The notes beneath the pieces are model-generated. The model did not search any database. It was not told the DNA's origin and saw nothing but the letters and a program-made list of their open reading frames with translations. Source: Candidatus Sodalis pierantonius str. SOPE (GTDB lineage Bacteria > Pseudomonadota > Gammaproteobacteria > Enterobacterales > Enterobacteriaceae). Taken from it: 64,000 bases of DNA. A program made the position numbers and the translations under genes. Shown here piece by piece: positions 26,146 to 37,191 of this stretch. Where the stretch lies: positions 124,001 through 188,000 of the forward strand of contig NZ_CP006568.1 of assembly GCF_000517405.1 (NCBI RefSeq), read 5' to 3'. How positions within the stretch are numbered: position 1 is the first letter of the stretch; every line of letters starts with the position of its first letter.

Positions 26146-27567
26146 TTACACTTCCAGATAATCCATGATGCCTTCGGCCGCTTTACGCCCTTCAGCAATG
26201 GCGGTGACCACCAGATCGGAGCCGCGTACCGCATCGCCGCCGGCGAAGATCTTCGGATTGCTGGTCTGGAAGGCGGCCGCGCCGTGTTCCGGCGCCATGA
26301 TCCGGCCTTGGCTGTCCAGTTCAACGCTGAAATCGGCCAGCCAGCTCATGTGGTGCGGACGGAAGCCGAAGGCGACGACCACCGCATCGGCATCAAGAAT
26401 ATGCTCAGAGCCGGTAACGATTTCCGCGCGGCGGCGTCCGTGGGCATCCGGCGCGCTCATGGCGGTACGGACCATCTTCACGCCGCAGGTCCGGCCCTCG
26501 GCGTCCACTTCGATGCTTACCGGCTGCAGATTGAACATGAACTCCACCACTTCCTCGCGCGAGTTTTTTACCTCACGGCGGGAGCCGGGCATGTTTTCCT
26601 CGTCGCGGCGATAGGCGCAGACAACCCGGCTGGCGCCGTGGCGAATGGAGGTCCGGACACAGTCCATGGCAGTATCGCCACCGCCCAGCACGACCACGCG
26701 TTTGCCGCTCATGTTGACATAGGTCGCTTCGGCGGGGTTACCGAAGCCCATCAGTTCACGGGTATTGGCGACCAGAAACGGCAACGCGTCATACACGCCC
26801 GGCGCATCTTCGTTGTCCAAACCGCCGCGCATCGATTGATAGGTGCCGACGCCCAAAAACACCGCATCGTATTCGCCGAGCAGATCGCTCAGCTGCACAT
26901 CTTTACCGATTTCGGTATTCAATCGGAACTCAATGCCCATGTCGCTGAAGATTTCGCGGCGCTTTATCATCACCTCTTTTTCCAGCTTAAAGGCGGGAAT
27001 GCCGAAAGTCAGCAAACCGCCGATTTCAGGATGACGGTCAAACACCACCGCCTGTACGCCGTTGAGCGCCAGCACGTCAGCGCAGGCCAGCCCCGCGGGG
27101 CCGGCGCCGACAATCGCCACCCGTTTGCCGGTGGGAACGACGTTGGCAACGCTGGGTTTCCAGCCCATTTCAATGGCTTTGTCGTTAATATAGCGTTCAA
27201 TATTGCCGATAGTGACCGCGCCGAACTCGTCGTTGAGCGTGCAGGAGCCCTCGCACAACCGGTCCTGCGGGCAGACGCGCCCGCACACTTCCGGCAGACT
27301 GTTGGTCTGGTGCGAAAGTTCAGCCGCTTCGATAATGCGCCCCTCGTTGGCAAGCTTCAGCCAGTTGGGAATGTAGTTGTGGACCGGACATTTCCATTCA
27401 CAGTAAGGGTTGCCGCAGGAGAGACAACGGTCCGCCTGCGCTTTGGACTGCGAGTCGGAGAACGGCTCGTAGATTTCCACAAATTCAATTTTACGCACCT
27501 TCAGCGGCTTTTTCGGTGGATCCACACGCTGTAGGTCGATAAATTGATAGACATTTTGACTCATCAT
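26146..27567 (-). CDS. gltD: Glutamate synthase (NADPH) small subunit
   Basis: It takes electrons from NADPH through FAD and passes them to the large subunit for glutamine-dependent glutamate synthesis. It has 473 residues (E. coli 472). N-terminal cysteine motifs CLSCGNPYCEWKCPVHNY and CGRVCPQDRLCEGSC carry the low-potential 4Fe-4S clusters. FAD-binding GAGPAGLACAD (about 153) and NADPH-binding VLGGGDTAMDC follow, ending in GFRPHHMSW...IFAGGDAVRGSDLV. It lies 7 bp downstream of gltB, which is broken, so an intact small subunit is left without its partner. Confidence 0.95.
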   Translation of the reverse strand: MMSQNVYQFIDLQRVDPPKKPLKVRKIEFVEIYEPFSDSQSKAQADRCLSCGNPYCEWKCPVHNYIPNWLKLANEGRIIEAAELSHQTNSLPEVCGRVCPQDRLCEGSCTLNDEFGAVTIGNIERYINDKAIEMGWKPSVANVVPTGKRVAIVGAGPAGLACADVLALNGVQAVVFDRHPEIGGLLTFGIPAFKLEKEVMIKRREIFSDMGIEFRLNTEIGKDVQLSDLLGEYDAVFLGVGTYQSMRGGLDNEDAPGVYDALPFLVANTRELMGFGNPAEATYVNMSGKRVVVLGGGDTAMDCVRTSIRHGASRVVCAYRRDEENMPGSRREVKNSREEVVEFMFNLQPVSIEVDAEGRTCGVKMVRTAMSAPDAHGRRRAEIVTGSEHILDADAVVVAFGFRPHHMSWLADFSVELDSQGRIMAPEHGAAAFQTSNPKIFAGGDAVRGSDLVVTAIAEGRKAAEGIMDYLEV

Positions 27568-27574
27568 TAACCTC

Positions 27575-30500
27575 TTACTGCGCTTGCACGCGCAATTCTG
27601 CCGCGGAGCGGCTGCGGTGGCCCAATAACGCTTTCACATCGCTCGATTTTGGCTTCACCAGCGCGAAGCGACCCGCCCAGGCCGGCCAATCGGCCAGCAG
27701 CTCCTCGCCGCGGTGGGAGCCGGTCAAATGAACGTGCTCGGTTATCAGCCCGCGCAGATGCTCTTCGTGAATGGTCAAATCCGCCACGGCCAGGACTTCC
27801 ACCAGTTCTGGATTCACGCGCTTGGCAAAGTCGCCATGCTCGTCGAGGACATAGGCGAAGCCGCCGGTCATCCCTGCGCCGAAGTTGACGCCGGTACGGC
27901 CGAGCACGCAAACAATGCCGCCGGTCATGTATTCGCAGCCGTTATCGCCCACGCCTTCCACCACCGTGATGGCGCCGGAGTTACGCACCGCGAAACGTTC
28001 GCCGGCCCGCCCGGCGGCAAACAGCTTGCCGCCGGTAGCGCCATACAGGCAGGTGTTGCCGATAATGGTGGCTTCATGGCTTAAAAACGCCGAGCCGACC
28101 GGCGGACGCACCACGATGCTGCCGCCCGCCATACCTTTACCGACATAATCATTAGCATCCCCCGTCAGGGTCAGCTCCACGCCGCCGGCGTTCCAGACGC
28201 CGAAACTTTGGCCGGCGGTGCCGGTAAAGTGGGCTTTAATCGGATCCGCGGACAGGCCCTGATCGCCGTGAACGTCGGCGATGGCGCCCGACAGCGATGC
28301 GCCCACCGAACGATCGGTGTTGTGAATATCGAAGTAGAACGTCTTGCTTTGGCGCGCGTCCACATACGGCATCGCCTGCTGCAGTAGGGTTTTATTCATT
28401 GCTCCCGGGTCAAACGGCGGATTGCGCTCCTCGGTGCAATACAGCGCCTTGCCCGGATGGGGCTGCGCGGTGGCGAGCAGCGGCGCGAGATCCAGCTTAT
28501 TCTGCCGGGCGGTTATCCCGTCAAGCTCGCAAAGCAGATCGGTGCGGCCTATCAAATCCACCAGGCGGGTCACGCTCAGCTCCGCCATGATTTCGCGCGT
28601 TTCCTGCGCGATAAATTGAAAATAATTCGTCACGCGTTCCGGCAGGCCGTGGTAATGATCGCGGCGTAGTTTTTCGTCCTGGGTCGCGACGCCGGTGGCG
28701 CAGTTGTTAAGGTGGTAGATGCGCAGATATTTGCAGCCGAGCGCCACCATCGGGCCGGTCCCGAAGCCAAAGCTTTCGGCGCCGAGGATCGCCGCCTTAA
28801 TGATGTCCTGGCCGGTTTTGAGCCCGCCGTCCACCTGTAGGTGAATTTTATGGCGCAGCCCGTTGGCCACCAGCGCCTGCTGGGTTTCCACCAGGCCCAA
28901 TTCCCAGGGCGAGCCGGCGTATTTCACCGAGGACAGCGGGCTGGCGCCGATGCCGCCGTCATAACCGGCAATGGTTATCAAATCCGCATAGGCTTTGGCC
29001 ACGCCGGTGGCGATGGTGCCGACGCCCGGCTCGGACACCAGCTTGACCGAAATCAGCGCCTTGGCGTTTACCTGCTTGAGATCGAAAATCAGCTGTGCCA
29101 GGTCTTCTATCGAGTAGATATCATGATGCGGCGGCGGCGAAATCAACGTGACGCCGGATACCGAATAGCGCAGGCGCGCGATATACGGCGTGACCTTGTC
29201 GCCAGGCAGTTGGCCGCCCTCTCCGGGCTTGGCGCCTTGTGCCACCTTAATCTGGATGACGTCGGCATTGACCAGATAGGCCGGCGTGACCCCGAAGCGC
29301 CCGGACGCGACCTGTTTGATGCGCGAGACTTTATCGGTGCGGTAACGGGCGGGATCTTCACCCCCCTCGCCGGAGTTGGAGAAACCGCCCAGCCCGTTCA
29401 TGGCCTGGGCCAGCGACTCGTGGGCCTCCGGGCTGAGTGCGCCGATGGACATCGCGGCGGTGTCGAACCGTTTAAATAGCGCTTCGGCCGGCTCCACCTG
29501 ATCCAATGCGACCGCTTGGCCGTTGGGCTTCAGTTGCAGCAAATCCCGCAGCGTCGCGACCGGACGCTGGTTGACCAGATCGGCATACTGACGATAATCC
29601 TGCCTATCGCCGCTCCGTACCGCCTGTTGCAGGGTGTGCACCACATCAGGATTGTAGGCGTGATATTCGCCACCGTGGACGTATTTCAACAGCCCGCACT
29701 GATCGAGGGCTTTGCGTTTCAGCCAGGCCCGTTTCGACAGGTTCAGTAAATCCAGCTCGAAATCTCTAAAGCTGGCGCCGCCAATGCGGCTGACCACGCC
29801 CTGGAAGCACAGATCGGTCAGATCGCGATGCAGACCTACCGCTTCAAACAGCTTCGAGCAGCGGTACGAGGCGACGGTTGAAATGCCCATTTTGGACATG
29901 ATCTTGTACAGCCCCTTGTTGATGCTATTGCGGAAGTTCAGCATCACCGTACGATAATCTTTCTCGATGGTGCCGTTATCCACCATCCCGGCCAGACTTT
30001 CATAGGCCAGGAACGGATAGATAGCGGTGGCGCCGAAGCCCAGCAGCACCGCAAAGTGGTGCGGATCGCGGGCGCTGGCGGTTTCAACAATCAAGTTGGC
30101 GTCGCAGCGCAGGTTCTTTTCCACAAGGCGGGTATGGATGGCCCCCACCGCCATCGGCGCCGGCACCGATATGCGGCCCGGCGCGATAGCGCGGTCGGTC
30201 AGCACCAGCAGCACCGTGCCCTGGCGCACCATGTCTTCCGCCCGATCGCACAAGCCTAAGAGCGTGTCGTGCAGGCTCGCCTGCGTCGGCTCAAAGGTGA
30301 TATCCAGCTTGTTGGCGCGATAGTGATCCCCCGCCTGCGTCGTGAGCTGGGTAAAGTCGGAATAGAGTAAGATGGGCGATTTGAACGCCAAACGGTACGC
30401 TTGACCTTCCGCTTCGCTAAACACGTTCATTTCGCGGCCGATACAGGTGGCCAGCGACATCACGTGGGCCTCGCGCAACGAGTCGATAGGCGGGTTGGTC

Positions 30501-32031
30501 ACCTGGGCGAACTGCTGGCGGAAATAGTCATAAATCACCCGCGGCCGGCTGGAAAGCACGGCGAACGGCGTATCGTCGCCCATCGACCCGGTGGCTTCCT
30601 GGCCGTTTTCCCCCAGCACGCGCACGATGGCGTCCAGCTCTTCAAAAGTATAACCGAACTGTTTTTGATAGCTGCTGAGCAAATCATTATCCAGCGCGCG
30701 GAACCCCACCTGATCGTCCGGCAGATCCTCAAACGGCGTGAGGCGGCGCACGTTGCGCTCCATTCACTCTTTATAGGGATGGCGGCTTTTGAGATCGTTA
30801 TCGGTTTCCGCCGAGTGCAGAATGCGCCCGCTGGTGGTGTCTATTACCATCAGTTCGCCGGGGCCGACGCGGCCTTTTTCCACGACTTCGTCGGGCTGGT
30901 AGTCCCATATACCGATCTCGGAGGCGCAGGTGATGAGCTTATCGGTGGTAATGACATAGCGCGCCGGGCGCAGGCCGTTACGATCCAGGTTACAGGCGGC
31001 GAAGCGGCCATCGGACATCACCAGACCGGCCGGGCCGTCCCAGGGCTCCATATGCATCGAGTTAAAGTCGAAGAAGGCTCGCAGCTCGGGATCCATATTC
31101 GGGTTGTTCTGCCAGGCGGGCGGCACCAACAGGCGCATGGCGCGGATGAGATCCATCCCGCCGCTTAAAAACAGCTCCAGCATATTATCCAGCGAACTGG
31201 AGTCCGAGCCGGTTTCATTGACGAACGGCGCGGCATCTTGCAAATCGGGGATCAGCGGCGTTTTCAGCTTGTAGGCGCGCGCGCCCACTGCCGGTTACCG
31301 GTAATAGTATTGATTTCACCGTTATGGGCCAAGTAGCGGAACGGTTGGGCCAGCGGCCAGCGCGGCACGGTGTTGGTTGAAAAGCGCTGATGGAATAGGC
31401 AGATGGCCGATTCCAGCCGCAAATCCGCCAGGTCGAGATAAAAGCACGGCAGGTCCGCCGGCATGCAGAGGCCTTTATACACGGTCACCAAATTGGACAG
31501 GCTACAGACGTAGAAACTGTCGTCGGTGACGCGCTTTTCAATACGGCGACGCGCCACATACAGGCGGCGCTCCATATCGCGCGGGCGCCAGCCGGCGGGG
31601 GCGTTAACGAAAATTTGTTCGATACGCGGCAGTGAAGACAGCGCAATATCGCCCAATACGTCGGCGTTGATGGGGACGTCACGCCAGCCGGCGATGGACA
31701 GCGTCTCGTTTTGCATCTCGTCTTCGACGATGCGGCGGCTGGCGCGGGCTTCCTCTTCATCCTGGCTCAGGAACATCATGCCGACGGCGTAGTTTTTCGC
31801 CAGCCGCCAGCCGCGCTCCTGCGCCACCATATGATAGAAGCGATCGGTTTTTTGCAAAAGCAGCCCGCAGCCGTCGCCGGTCTTGCCGTCGACCAGGATC
31901 GCGCCACGATGCTGCATACGGGCCAGCGCATGAATGGCGGTGCGCACGACCTTATGGCTGGGCTCGCCCTCTATATGGGCAATCAGGCCGAAGCCGCAGT
32001 TGTCCTTCTCGTGCGTAGAATCGTACAACAT
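27575..32031 (-). pseudogene. gltB: Glutamate synthase large subunit, doubly inactivated
   Basis: The frame begins at 32031 with MLYDSTHEKDNCGFG, where the Cys is the catalytic N-terminal glutaminase nucleophile; GGAGG lies upstream. After NRQWARA, near 31274-31286, a GC-repeat tract has lost 4 bp relative to the usual ARARxY coding sequence. The 255-residue N-terminal product ends there. The rest is open in the next frame from 31288 until a TGA (30764-30766), which replaces the Trp of HPYKEWMEKNV. From 30763 to 27575 another 1062 codons are open, with the FMN/synthase domain (GGEGGEDPARY, HHDIYSIEDLAQ), the 3Fe-4S region (CKYLRIYHLNNCATG) and the C-terminal GXGXG domain. No functional enzyme is expected. 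Loss would block this ammonia-assimilation route, so glutamate must come from GDH or the host. Confidence 0.93.
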
Positions 32032-32723
32032 ATCGTGAACCTCCCCAGGCTCCTGCTAACTCACACAACCTGCTGCGAGGAGGCGAATCGGTATGGAACG
32101 GCAGCGGATGGCAGGATGAAACCATTTCTGCGCTCTGCTGTCCCGCTCTCACTCAATACCTCTCGTGGCGGTCTGACACTGATAAACGACTAGTATTAAG
32201 AAGGAGTCTTCAATAACTGCATAAATATGACGAGTCGTTGCCCCGTCAGGATTTCTTCCAGCGGCCTTCCAAATTAACGATATTCACCACGCAGGTCAAA
32301 TATCCATGTAAAGGACGGTGATAAAAGAAATTTATGGATTAACTATTTGAAAGATAATAATAAAGTGTGATTTTTATCCCGTTAATGAGGCGTCGGCGAG
32401 GGGCCTGGGTATTGCGCTGTCTCACTGTAGTGCAGCGCCGCTATCTCTGCACCATGCTAGTGCGGGGCGCTTTGGTAGCACGTTATTCTGTCATCGCCAT
32501 TTTCTGTGACGGATGCCACTGTTTTTCAGGATTAGTGCGCATTTGAATGAATCACAGGGGCGGAATAAAAATTATTAATCCCCAGGAAAGTGCTTCAATT
32601 TTCGATTGTAATGCATATTTATGCCATTGAAAGAGGACGGTCAGGGTATTTGATCGCGGTCAGCATTTGAGGGCGGGGAAAAGCGTAAGCTTCAGGGCGA
32701 CGGAAACACCGGATCCATAGCCT
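32032..32723. promoter_or_regulatory. gltB-yhcC divergent intergenic region
   Basis: 692 bp between divergent genes. It is AT-rich in the middle (32300-32370 and 32580-32630), as expected for a regulated gltBD promoter; in E. coli this region binds Lrp and IHF. No ORF here resembles a known protein, and I cannot place individual operators with confidence. Confidence 0.45.
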
Positions 32724-33666
32724 ATGCAGTTACAGAAATTAGTCAATATGTTTGGCAACGATCTCCAGCGCCGCTACGGCGAGAAGATCCATAAACTCAG
32801 CCTACACGGCGGTTTTAGCTGCCCCAATCGCGACGGCACACGGGGACGGGGAGGCTGCACCTTTTGCAATGTCGAGGCGTTCAGCGATCCGCAGCGGCAA
32901 TATTCTCCTATCGCCGAACAGCTGGCCGGCCAGGCCGCGGGGTGGATCGCGCCAAACGCTATCTCGCCTACTTCCAGGCCTATACCAGTACTTATGCAGA
33001 AGTGCGGGTTTTGGACAGCCTGTATCAACAAGCGCTTAGCCAAGGGAATATCGCCGGCTTATGTGTCGGCACTCGACCCGATTGCGTGCCGCTGTCGGTG
33101 CTGGATCTGCTGGCCGAGTATCAGGACAAGGGCTATGAAATCTGGCTGGAGTTGGGTTTACAGAGCGCGCAGGATAAAACCCTACGGCGCATCAACCGCG
33201 GCCATGATTTTGCCTGTTACCAGCGCACCGTTGCCCTGGCGCTGGAGCGAGGACTGAAAGTGTGCACTCACATTATTATTGGTTTGCCCGGCGAGGACGC
33301 GACGGCGTGCCTCGACACCCTCAGCAAAGTCATAGCTGAGGGCGTGGTGGGTCTAAAATTGCATCCGCTGCATATCGTTGACGGCAGCGTATTGGCCCGC
33401 GCCTGGCGGGCGGGCAGGTTGACGACGCTGACGCTGGCGGCCTATGCCGCCATCGCCGGCGAAATGATTCTCCATACCCCCCCCCTGACATTATCTTTCA
33501 TCGTGTATCCGCCAATGCTCATCGTTCCCTACTGCTCGCGTCACAATGGTGCGCAAATCGTTGGGACGGCATGCTGGCCGTGTACCACTATCTACAGGAA
33601 CAAGGACCGAAGGGCAGCGCCATCGGCACACCTTGGCGGCTCCCCGCCGCCGAAGAGAGTTTGTGA
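32724..33666 (+). pseudogene. yhcC: Radical-SAM protein YhcC, two frameshifts
   Basis: YhcC is an ELP3-like radical-SAM protein of about 310 residues and unproven substrate. The N-terminus (MQLQKLVNMFGNDLQRRYG) and the radical-SAM cysteines CPNRDG...GCTFC are in frame 1. Near 32940 one base is lost and the frame passes to RAKRYLAYFQAY...GLPGED...HPLHIVDGS. Near 33478-33487 a C-run (CCCCCCC) carries the second shift, and the C-terminus (WCANRWDGMLAVYHYLQEQG) ends at the TGA at 33664. Each third is well conserved, so decay is recent. Confidence 0.92.
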
Positions 33667-33963
33667 TCGCTTACTCCTTTTGTGCGCATTTACCGGCCAG
33701 CCCACGCGCGCGGCGATATTGCCGATTGGGCACCGCCCTCCACCACCGCGCTTTGACGCCGCAGCGCGAGCCATACCGGCATCACACCACAGATCGACGC
33801 CAGGCCTGAACGGGAGACGGCGCATGCGCCGAGACCGCCCCCCTTGCCGCCATTTTGATCCCACTCGCGTTTTCAACATCTCCGGCGAGGGTGACGCACC
33901 CGGACTGGTTCAGTAGGAATTATTTACGGTATGATTCATCTATTGCCCTTAAAGGAATCTTCC

Positions 33964-36306
33964 ATGAAGCAAATTCGCCTGCTGGCTCAATATTATGTCG
34001 ACCTGATGGTGAAACTCGGCTTGGTACGCTTCTCCTTGCTGCTGGCCTCGGCGCTGGTGGTTCTGGCGATGATCGTCCAAATGGCCGTCACGATGGTGCT
34101 CAGGGGCGAGGTGGAGAGTATCGACGTCGTGCGCTCCATTTTCTTCGGTCTGTTAATCACTCCGTGGGCGGTCTACTTTTTGTCGGTGGTGGTGGAGCAG
34201 CTTGAGGCGTCACGCCAGCGCCTGTCGCGGCTGGTGGGTAAGCTTGAGGAAATGCGCAATCGCGATTTACAGCTCAACGCCCAACTGCAAAACAACATCG
34301 CTCAGCTCAACCAGGAGATGGCAGACCGCGAAAAGGCCGAAGAGGCGCGGCGCGGGGCGATGGAGAAACTGACCGAGGAAATGGCGCGGCGTGAACAGGC
34401 GCAGGTAGAGCTTGAGCAGCAGTCCTCGCTCTTGCGCTCCTTCCTCGATGCATCGCCCGACCTGGTGTACTACCGTAATGAGAACAAAGAGTTTTCCGGC
34501 TGTAACCGCGCCACCGAGCTGCTCACCGGCAAAAGTGAGAAACAGTTGGTGGGGCTTACCCCGCGCGAGGTGTATTCCCCCGAGATCGCGGAAAAGGTGA
34601 TCGAAACCGATGAAAAGGTCTTCCGCCATAACGTTTCACTCACCTATGAGCAATGGCTGGAATATCCCGACGGTCGTAAAGCCTGCTTTGAGCTGCGCAA
34701 AGTCCCGTTTTACGATCGTATCGGCAAGCGCCACGGCCTCATGGGCTTTGGTCGCGATATTACCGAGCGTAAGCGCTATCAGGACGCGCTGGAAAGCGCC
34801 AGCCGGGAGAAAACCACCTTTATCTCCACCATTAGCCATGAGCTGCGTACGCCGCTTAACGGCATCGTGGGTTTGAGCCGGATTTTGCTGGATACCCAAC
34901 TGACGCAAGAGCAGCATAACTACCTGAAAACCATCCATGTCAGCGCGGTTACCTTAGGCTATATCTTCAACGATATTATCGAAATGGATAAGCTGGAGCG
35001 CCGCAAGGTACGGTTGGACAATCAGCCGCTGGATTTCACCGATTTCTTGATGGATTTAGAAAACCTTTCCGGCCTGCTGGTGCAGCCGAAAGGGCTGAAG
35101 CTGGTGATGGCGCCGCATCAGCCGCTGCCCCGCTCTATCATCGCCGACGGCACCCGCCTGCGGCAAATCCTGTGGAACCTCATCGGCAACGCGGTGAAAT
35201 TCACCCGACAGGGTGAGATCGTGATCCACATCTGGCGTGAACAGCAGGACCGTTTATGCTTTGACGTGCAGGACTCCGGTATCGGCATTCCTGAAGAGGA
35301 GCAAGAGAAGATTTTCGCTATGTATTACCAGGTGAAAGGGCAGCACGGCGGCAAGCCGGCGACCGGCACCGGGATTGGCCTGGCGGTCTCCAAACGGCTG
35401 GCGCAGGCGATGGGCGGCGATATCACCGTTAAGAGCCAACCCGGCCAAGGCTCTTGCTTTACGCTATCCATCGTGGCGCCGGAAGTGGCGCAGGTGCAAG
35501 AGCAGGTTGAGGATGAAGAGGCGATGCCGCTGCCGGCGCTAAATGTCCTGCTGGTGGAGGACATCGAGCTGAACGTCTTGGTGGCCCGCTCCGTACTGGA
35601 GAAGCTCGGCAGCAGCGTGGAGGTCGTGATGACCGGCAAGGACGCGCTGGCAATGTTCGATCCCGATGAGTTCGACCTGGTGCTATTGGATATTCAACTG
35701 CCGGATATGACCGGTCTGGATATCGCCAGCCAGTTGAAGAGCCGCTATCAGGGGCGGCATATGCCGCCGCTCATCGCGCTGACCGCCAACGTCTTGAAGG
35801 ACAAAAAAGAGTACCAGGCGGCCGGCATGGACGATGTACTCAGCAAGCCGCTAGAGATCGCGGCGCTTACCCAGGTGATAAAGACGTTTTGGGATCATGC
35901 TGATAGCGCCGCCGTTGTGGCGCCGGCAGAGCCGGCGGCGGTGGATAAAAACCGGCAGGTATTGGACACCGCCATGCTGGAACAGTACCTGGAACTGGTG
36001 GGGCTGTCATTGATTACGCAAAGCCTGGCGATGTTTGAAAAAATGATGCCCGGCTATCTGGTGATCCTAGATTCCAACATGACCGCCCGCGATCGGCAAG
36101 GCATCGCTGAAGAGGGGCACAAAATCAAGGGCGCTGCGGGGTCGGTAGGGCTACGTCATTTGCAGCAGTTGGCGCAGCAGATCCAAAACCCTGAGCTGCC
36201 GGCCTGGTGGGATAACGTCCAGGAGTGGATCGACGAGTTGAAGCACGAATGGCGCCACGATGTGCAAACGTTGCGTGATTGGGTTCAGCTGGCAGAAAAA
36301 AAATGA
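33964..36306 (+). CDS. arcB: Aerobic respiration control hybrid sensor kinase ArcB
   Basis: It senses the quinone redox state and phosphorylates ArcA, controlling aerobic and fermentative genes from the inner membrane. It has 780 residues (E. coli 778): two transmembrane helices (about 23-42 and 58-76), a coiled-coil linker, PAS (about 155-270), and the HisKA site ISHELRTPLNG with phospho-His292. The ATPase boxes are NAVKF, DSGIGIP and GTGIGLAVS. The receiver domain has Asp576 (LLDIQLPDM) and the Hpt domain has His719 (EEGHKIKGAAGS). All relay residues are intact. Start 33964 is chosen by homology (MKQIRLLAQYY); upstream in-frame starts from 33931 add unrelated residues. Confidence 0.97.
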   Translation: MKQIRLLAQYYVDLMVKLGLVRFSLLLASALVVLAMIVQMAVTMVLRGEVESIDVVRSIFFGLLITPWAVYFLSVVVEQLEASRQRLSRLVGKLEEMRNRDLQLNAQLQNNIAQLNQEMADREKAEEARRGAMEKLTEEMARREQAQVELEQQSSLLRSFLDASPDLVYYRNENKEFSGCNRATELLTGKSEKQLVGLTPREVYSPEIAEKVIETDEKVFRHNVSLTYEQWLEYPDGRKACFELRKVPFYDRIGKRHGLMGFGRDITERKRYQDALESASREKTTFISTISHELRTPLNGIVGLSRILLDTQLTQEQHNYLKTIHVSAVTLGYIFNDIIEMDKLERRKVRLDNQPLDFTDFLMDLENLSGLLVQPKGLKLVMAPHQPLPRSIIADGTRLRQILWNLIGNAVKFTRQGEIVIHIWREQQDRLCFDVQDSGIGIPEEEQEKIFAMYYQVKGQHGGKPATGTGIGLAVSKRLAQAMGGDITVKSQPGQGSCFTLSIVAPEVAQVQEQVEDEEAMPLPALNVLLVEDIELNVLVARSVLEKLGSSVEVVMTGKDALAMFDPDEFDLVLLDIQLPDMTGLDIASQLKSRYQGRHMPPLIALTANVLKDKKEYQAAGMDDVLSKPLEIAALTQVIKTFWDHADSAAVVAPAEPAAVDKNRQVLDTAMLEQYLELVGLSLITQSLAMFEKMMPGYLVILDSNMTARDRQGIAEEGHKIKGAAGSVGLRHLQQLAQQIQNPELPAWWDNVQEWIDELKHEWRHDVQTLRDWVQLAEKK

Positions 36307-36537
36307 CCCCGACTTATGCCGGGGTGCGCGAAGATTGCGCCAACACCAGAGAAACGGTTTACCGCCGAGAAGGCTCAGCGGGGGTAGGGGACGGAGAAAA
36401 GACGTCACCCGTATTCATGGATAAACCATAGCAAAACAACAGAATAATATTACAAGATCCATTAAAATTTGGGATGTAATACAGATTTTGTCAATGGAAA
36501 TAACAAGTTCACCTACCAGACAGAAGGAATCTAGCCA
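36306..36537 (+). other. arcB-elbB intergenic region with small hairpin
   Basis: A hairpin ACCCCG/CGGGGT lies directly after the arcB stop (36307-36327) but lacks a T-run. The second half (36420-36535) is AT-rich and should hold the elbB promoter. No gene is seen. Confidence 0.4.
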
Positions 36538-37191
36538 ATGAAACGGATCGGTGTCGTGTTGAGAGGCTGCGGCGTCAATGACGGCAGTGAAATTCATGAA
36601 GCGGTGCTTACGCTTTTGGCCATCGACCGCGCGGGGGCCGGCGCGCTCTGTTTTGCGCCCGATAAACCGCAGTTGCAGGTGATAAATCATCTTAGCGGCG
36701 AGCCGTGCGACGAACGGCGCAATGTGCTGGTGGAAGCGGCGCGGATCGCGCGCGGGCATATCCAGCCGCTATCGGCGGCCAGCGCCGATGAACTTGATGC
36801 GCTGATCGTCCCCGGCGGCTTCGGTGTGGCAAAAAACCTCAGCAATTTGGCGCAAACGGGCGCTGATTGTGAAGTCGATGCCGAACTGGCGCGCCTGGTG
36901 CAGGCGATGCACGAAAAGCGCAAGCCATTAGGTTTTATTTGCATCGCGCCGGCGCTATTGCCCAAAATTCTGGCGGTCCCGCTACGGTTAACGCTGGGCA
37001 CCGATGTCGATGCCGCCGAGATGGTAGACGACATGGGCGCGATCCATGTCACCTGCCCGGTGGATGACATCGTTATCGACGGCGATAACAACATCATAAC
37101 CACGCCGGCCTATATGCAGGAGACCTCGATTGCCGAGGTGGCCAAAGGTATCGACAAACTGATGGCGCGCGTGCTGGAATTTATCCCATGA
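36538..37191 (+). CDS. elbB: DJ-1/PfpI-superfamily glyoxalase-like protein ElbB
   Basis: A 217-residue class-I glutamine-amidotransferase-like protein; E. coli ElbB (GlxIII-like, once called an isoprenoid-biosynthesis factor) has the same length and order. The nucleophile-elbow Cys is in GFICIAPALLPKIL, and the N-terminal GVVLRGCGVNDGSEIHEAV is characteristic. Its stop overlaps the mtgA start by 4 bp (ATGA), so the two genes are translationally coupled. Intact. Confidence 0.93.
   Translation: MKRIGVVLRGCGVNDGSEIHEAVLTLLAIDRAGAGALCFAPDKPQLQVINHLSGEPCDERRNVLVEAARIARGHIQPLSAASADELDALIVPGGFGVAKNLSNLAQTGADCEVDAELARLVQAMHEKRKPLGFICIAPALLPKILAVPLRLTLGTDVDAAEMVDDMGAIHVTCPVDDIVIDGDNNIITTPAYMQETSIAEVAKGIDKLMARVLEFIP

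Noticed and set aside
33667..33963. Open frame continuing past yhcC toward arcB
   Set aside because: It continues only because of the yhcC frameshift; residues after 33490 have no family resemblance in that frame.
36306..36330. arcB terminator
   Set aside because: The hairpin is present but no T-run follows, so I did not call it a terminator.
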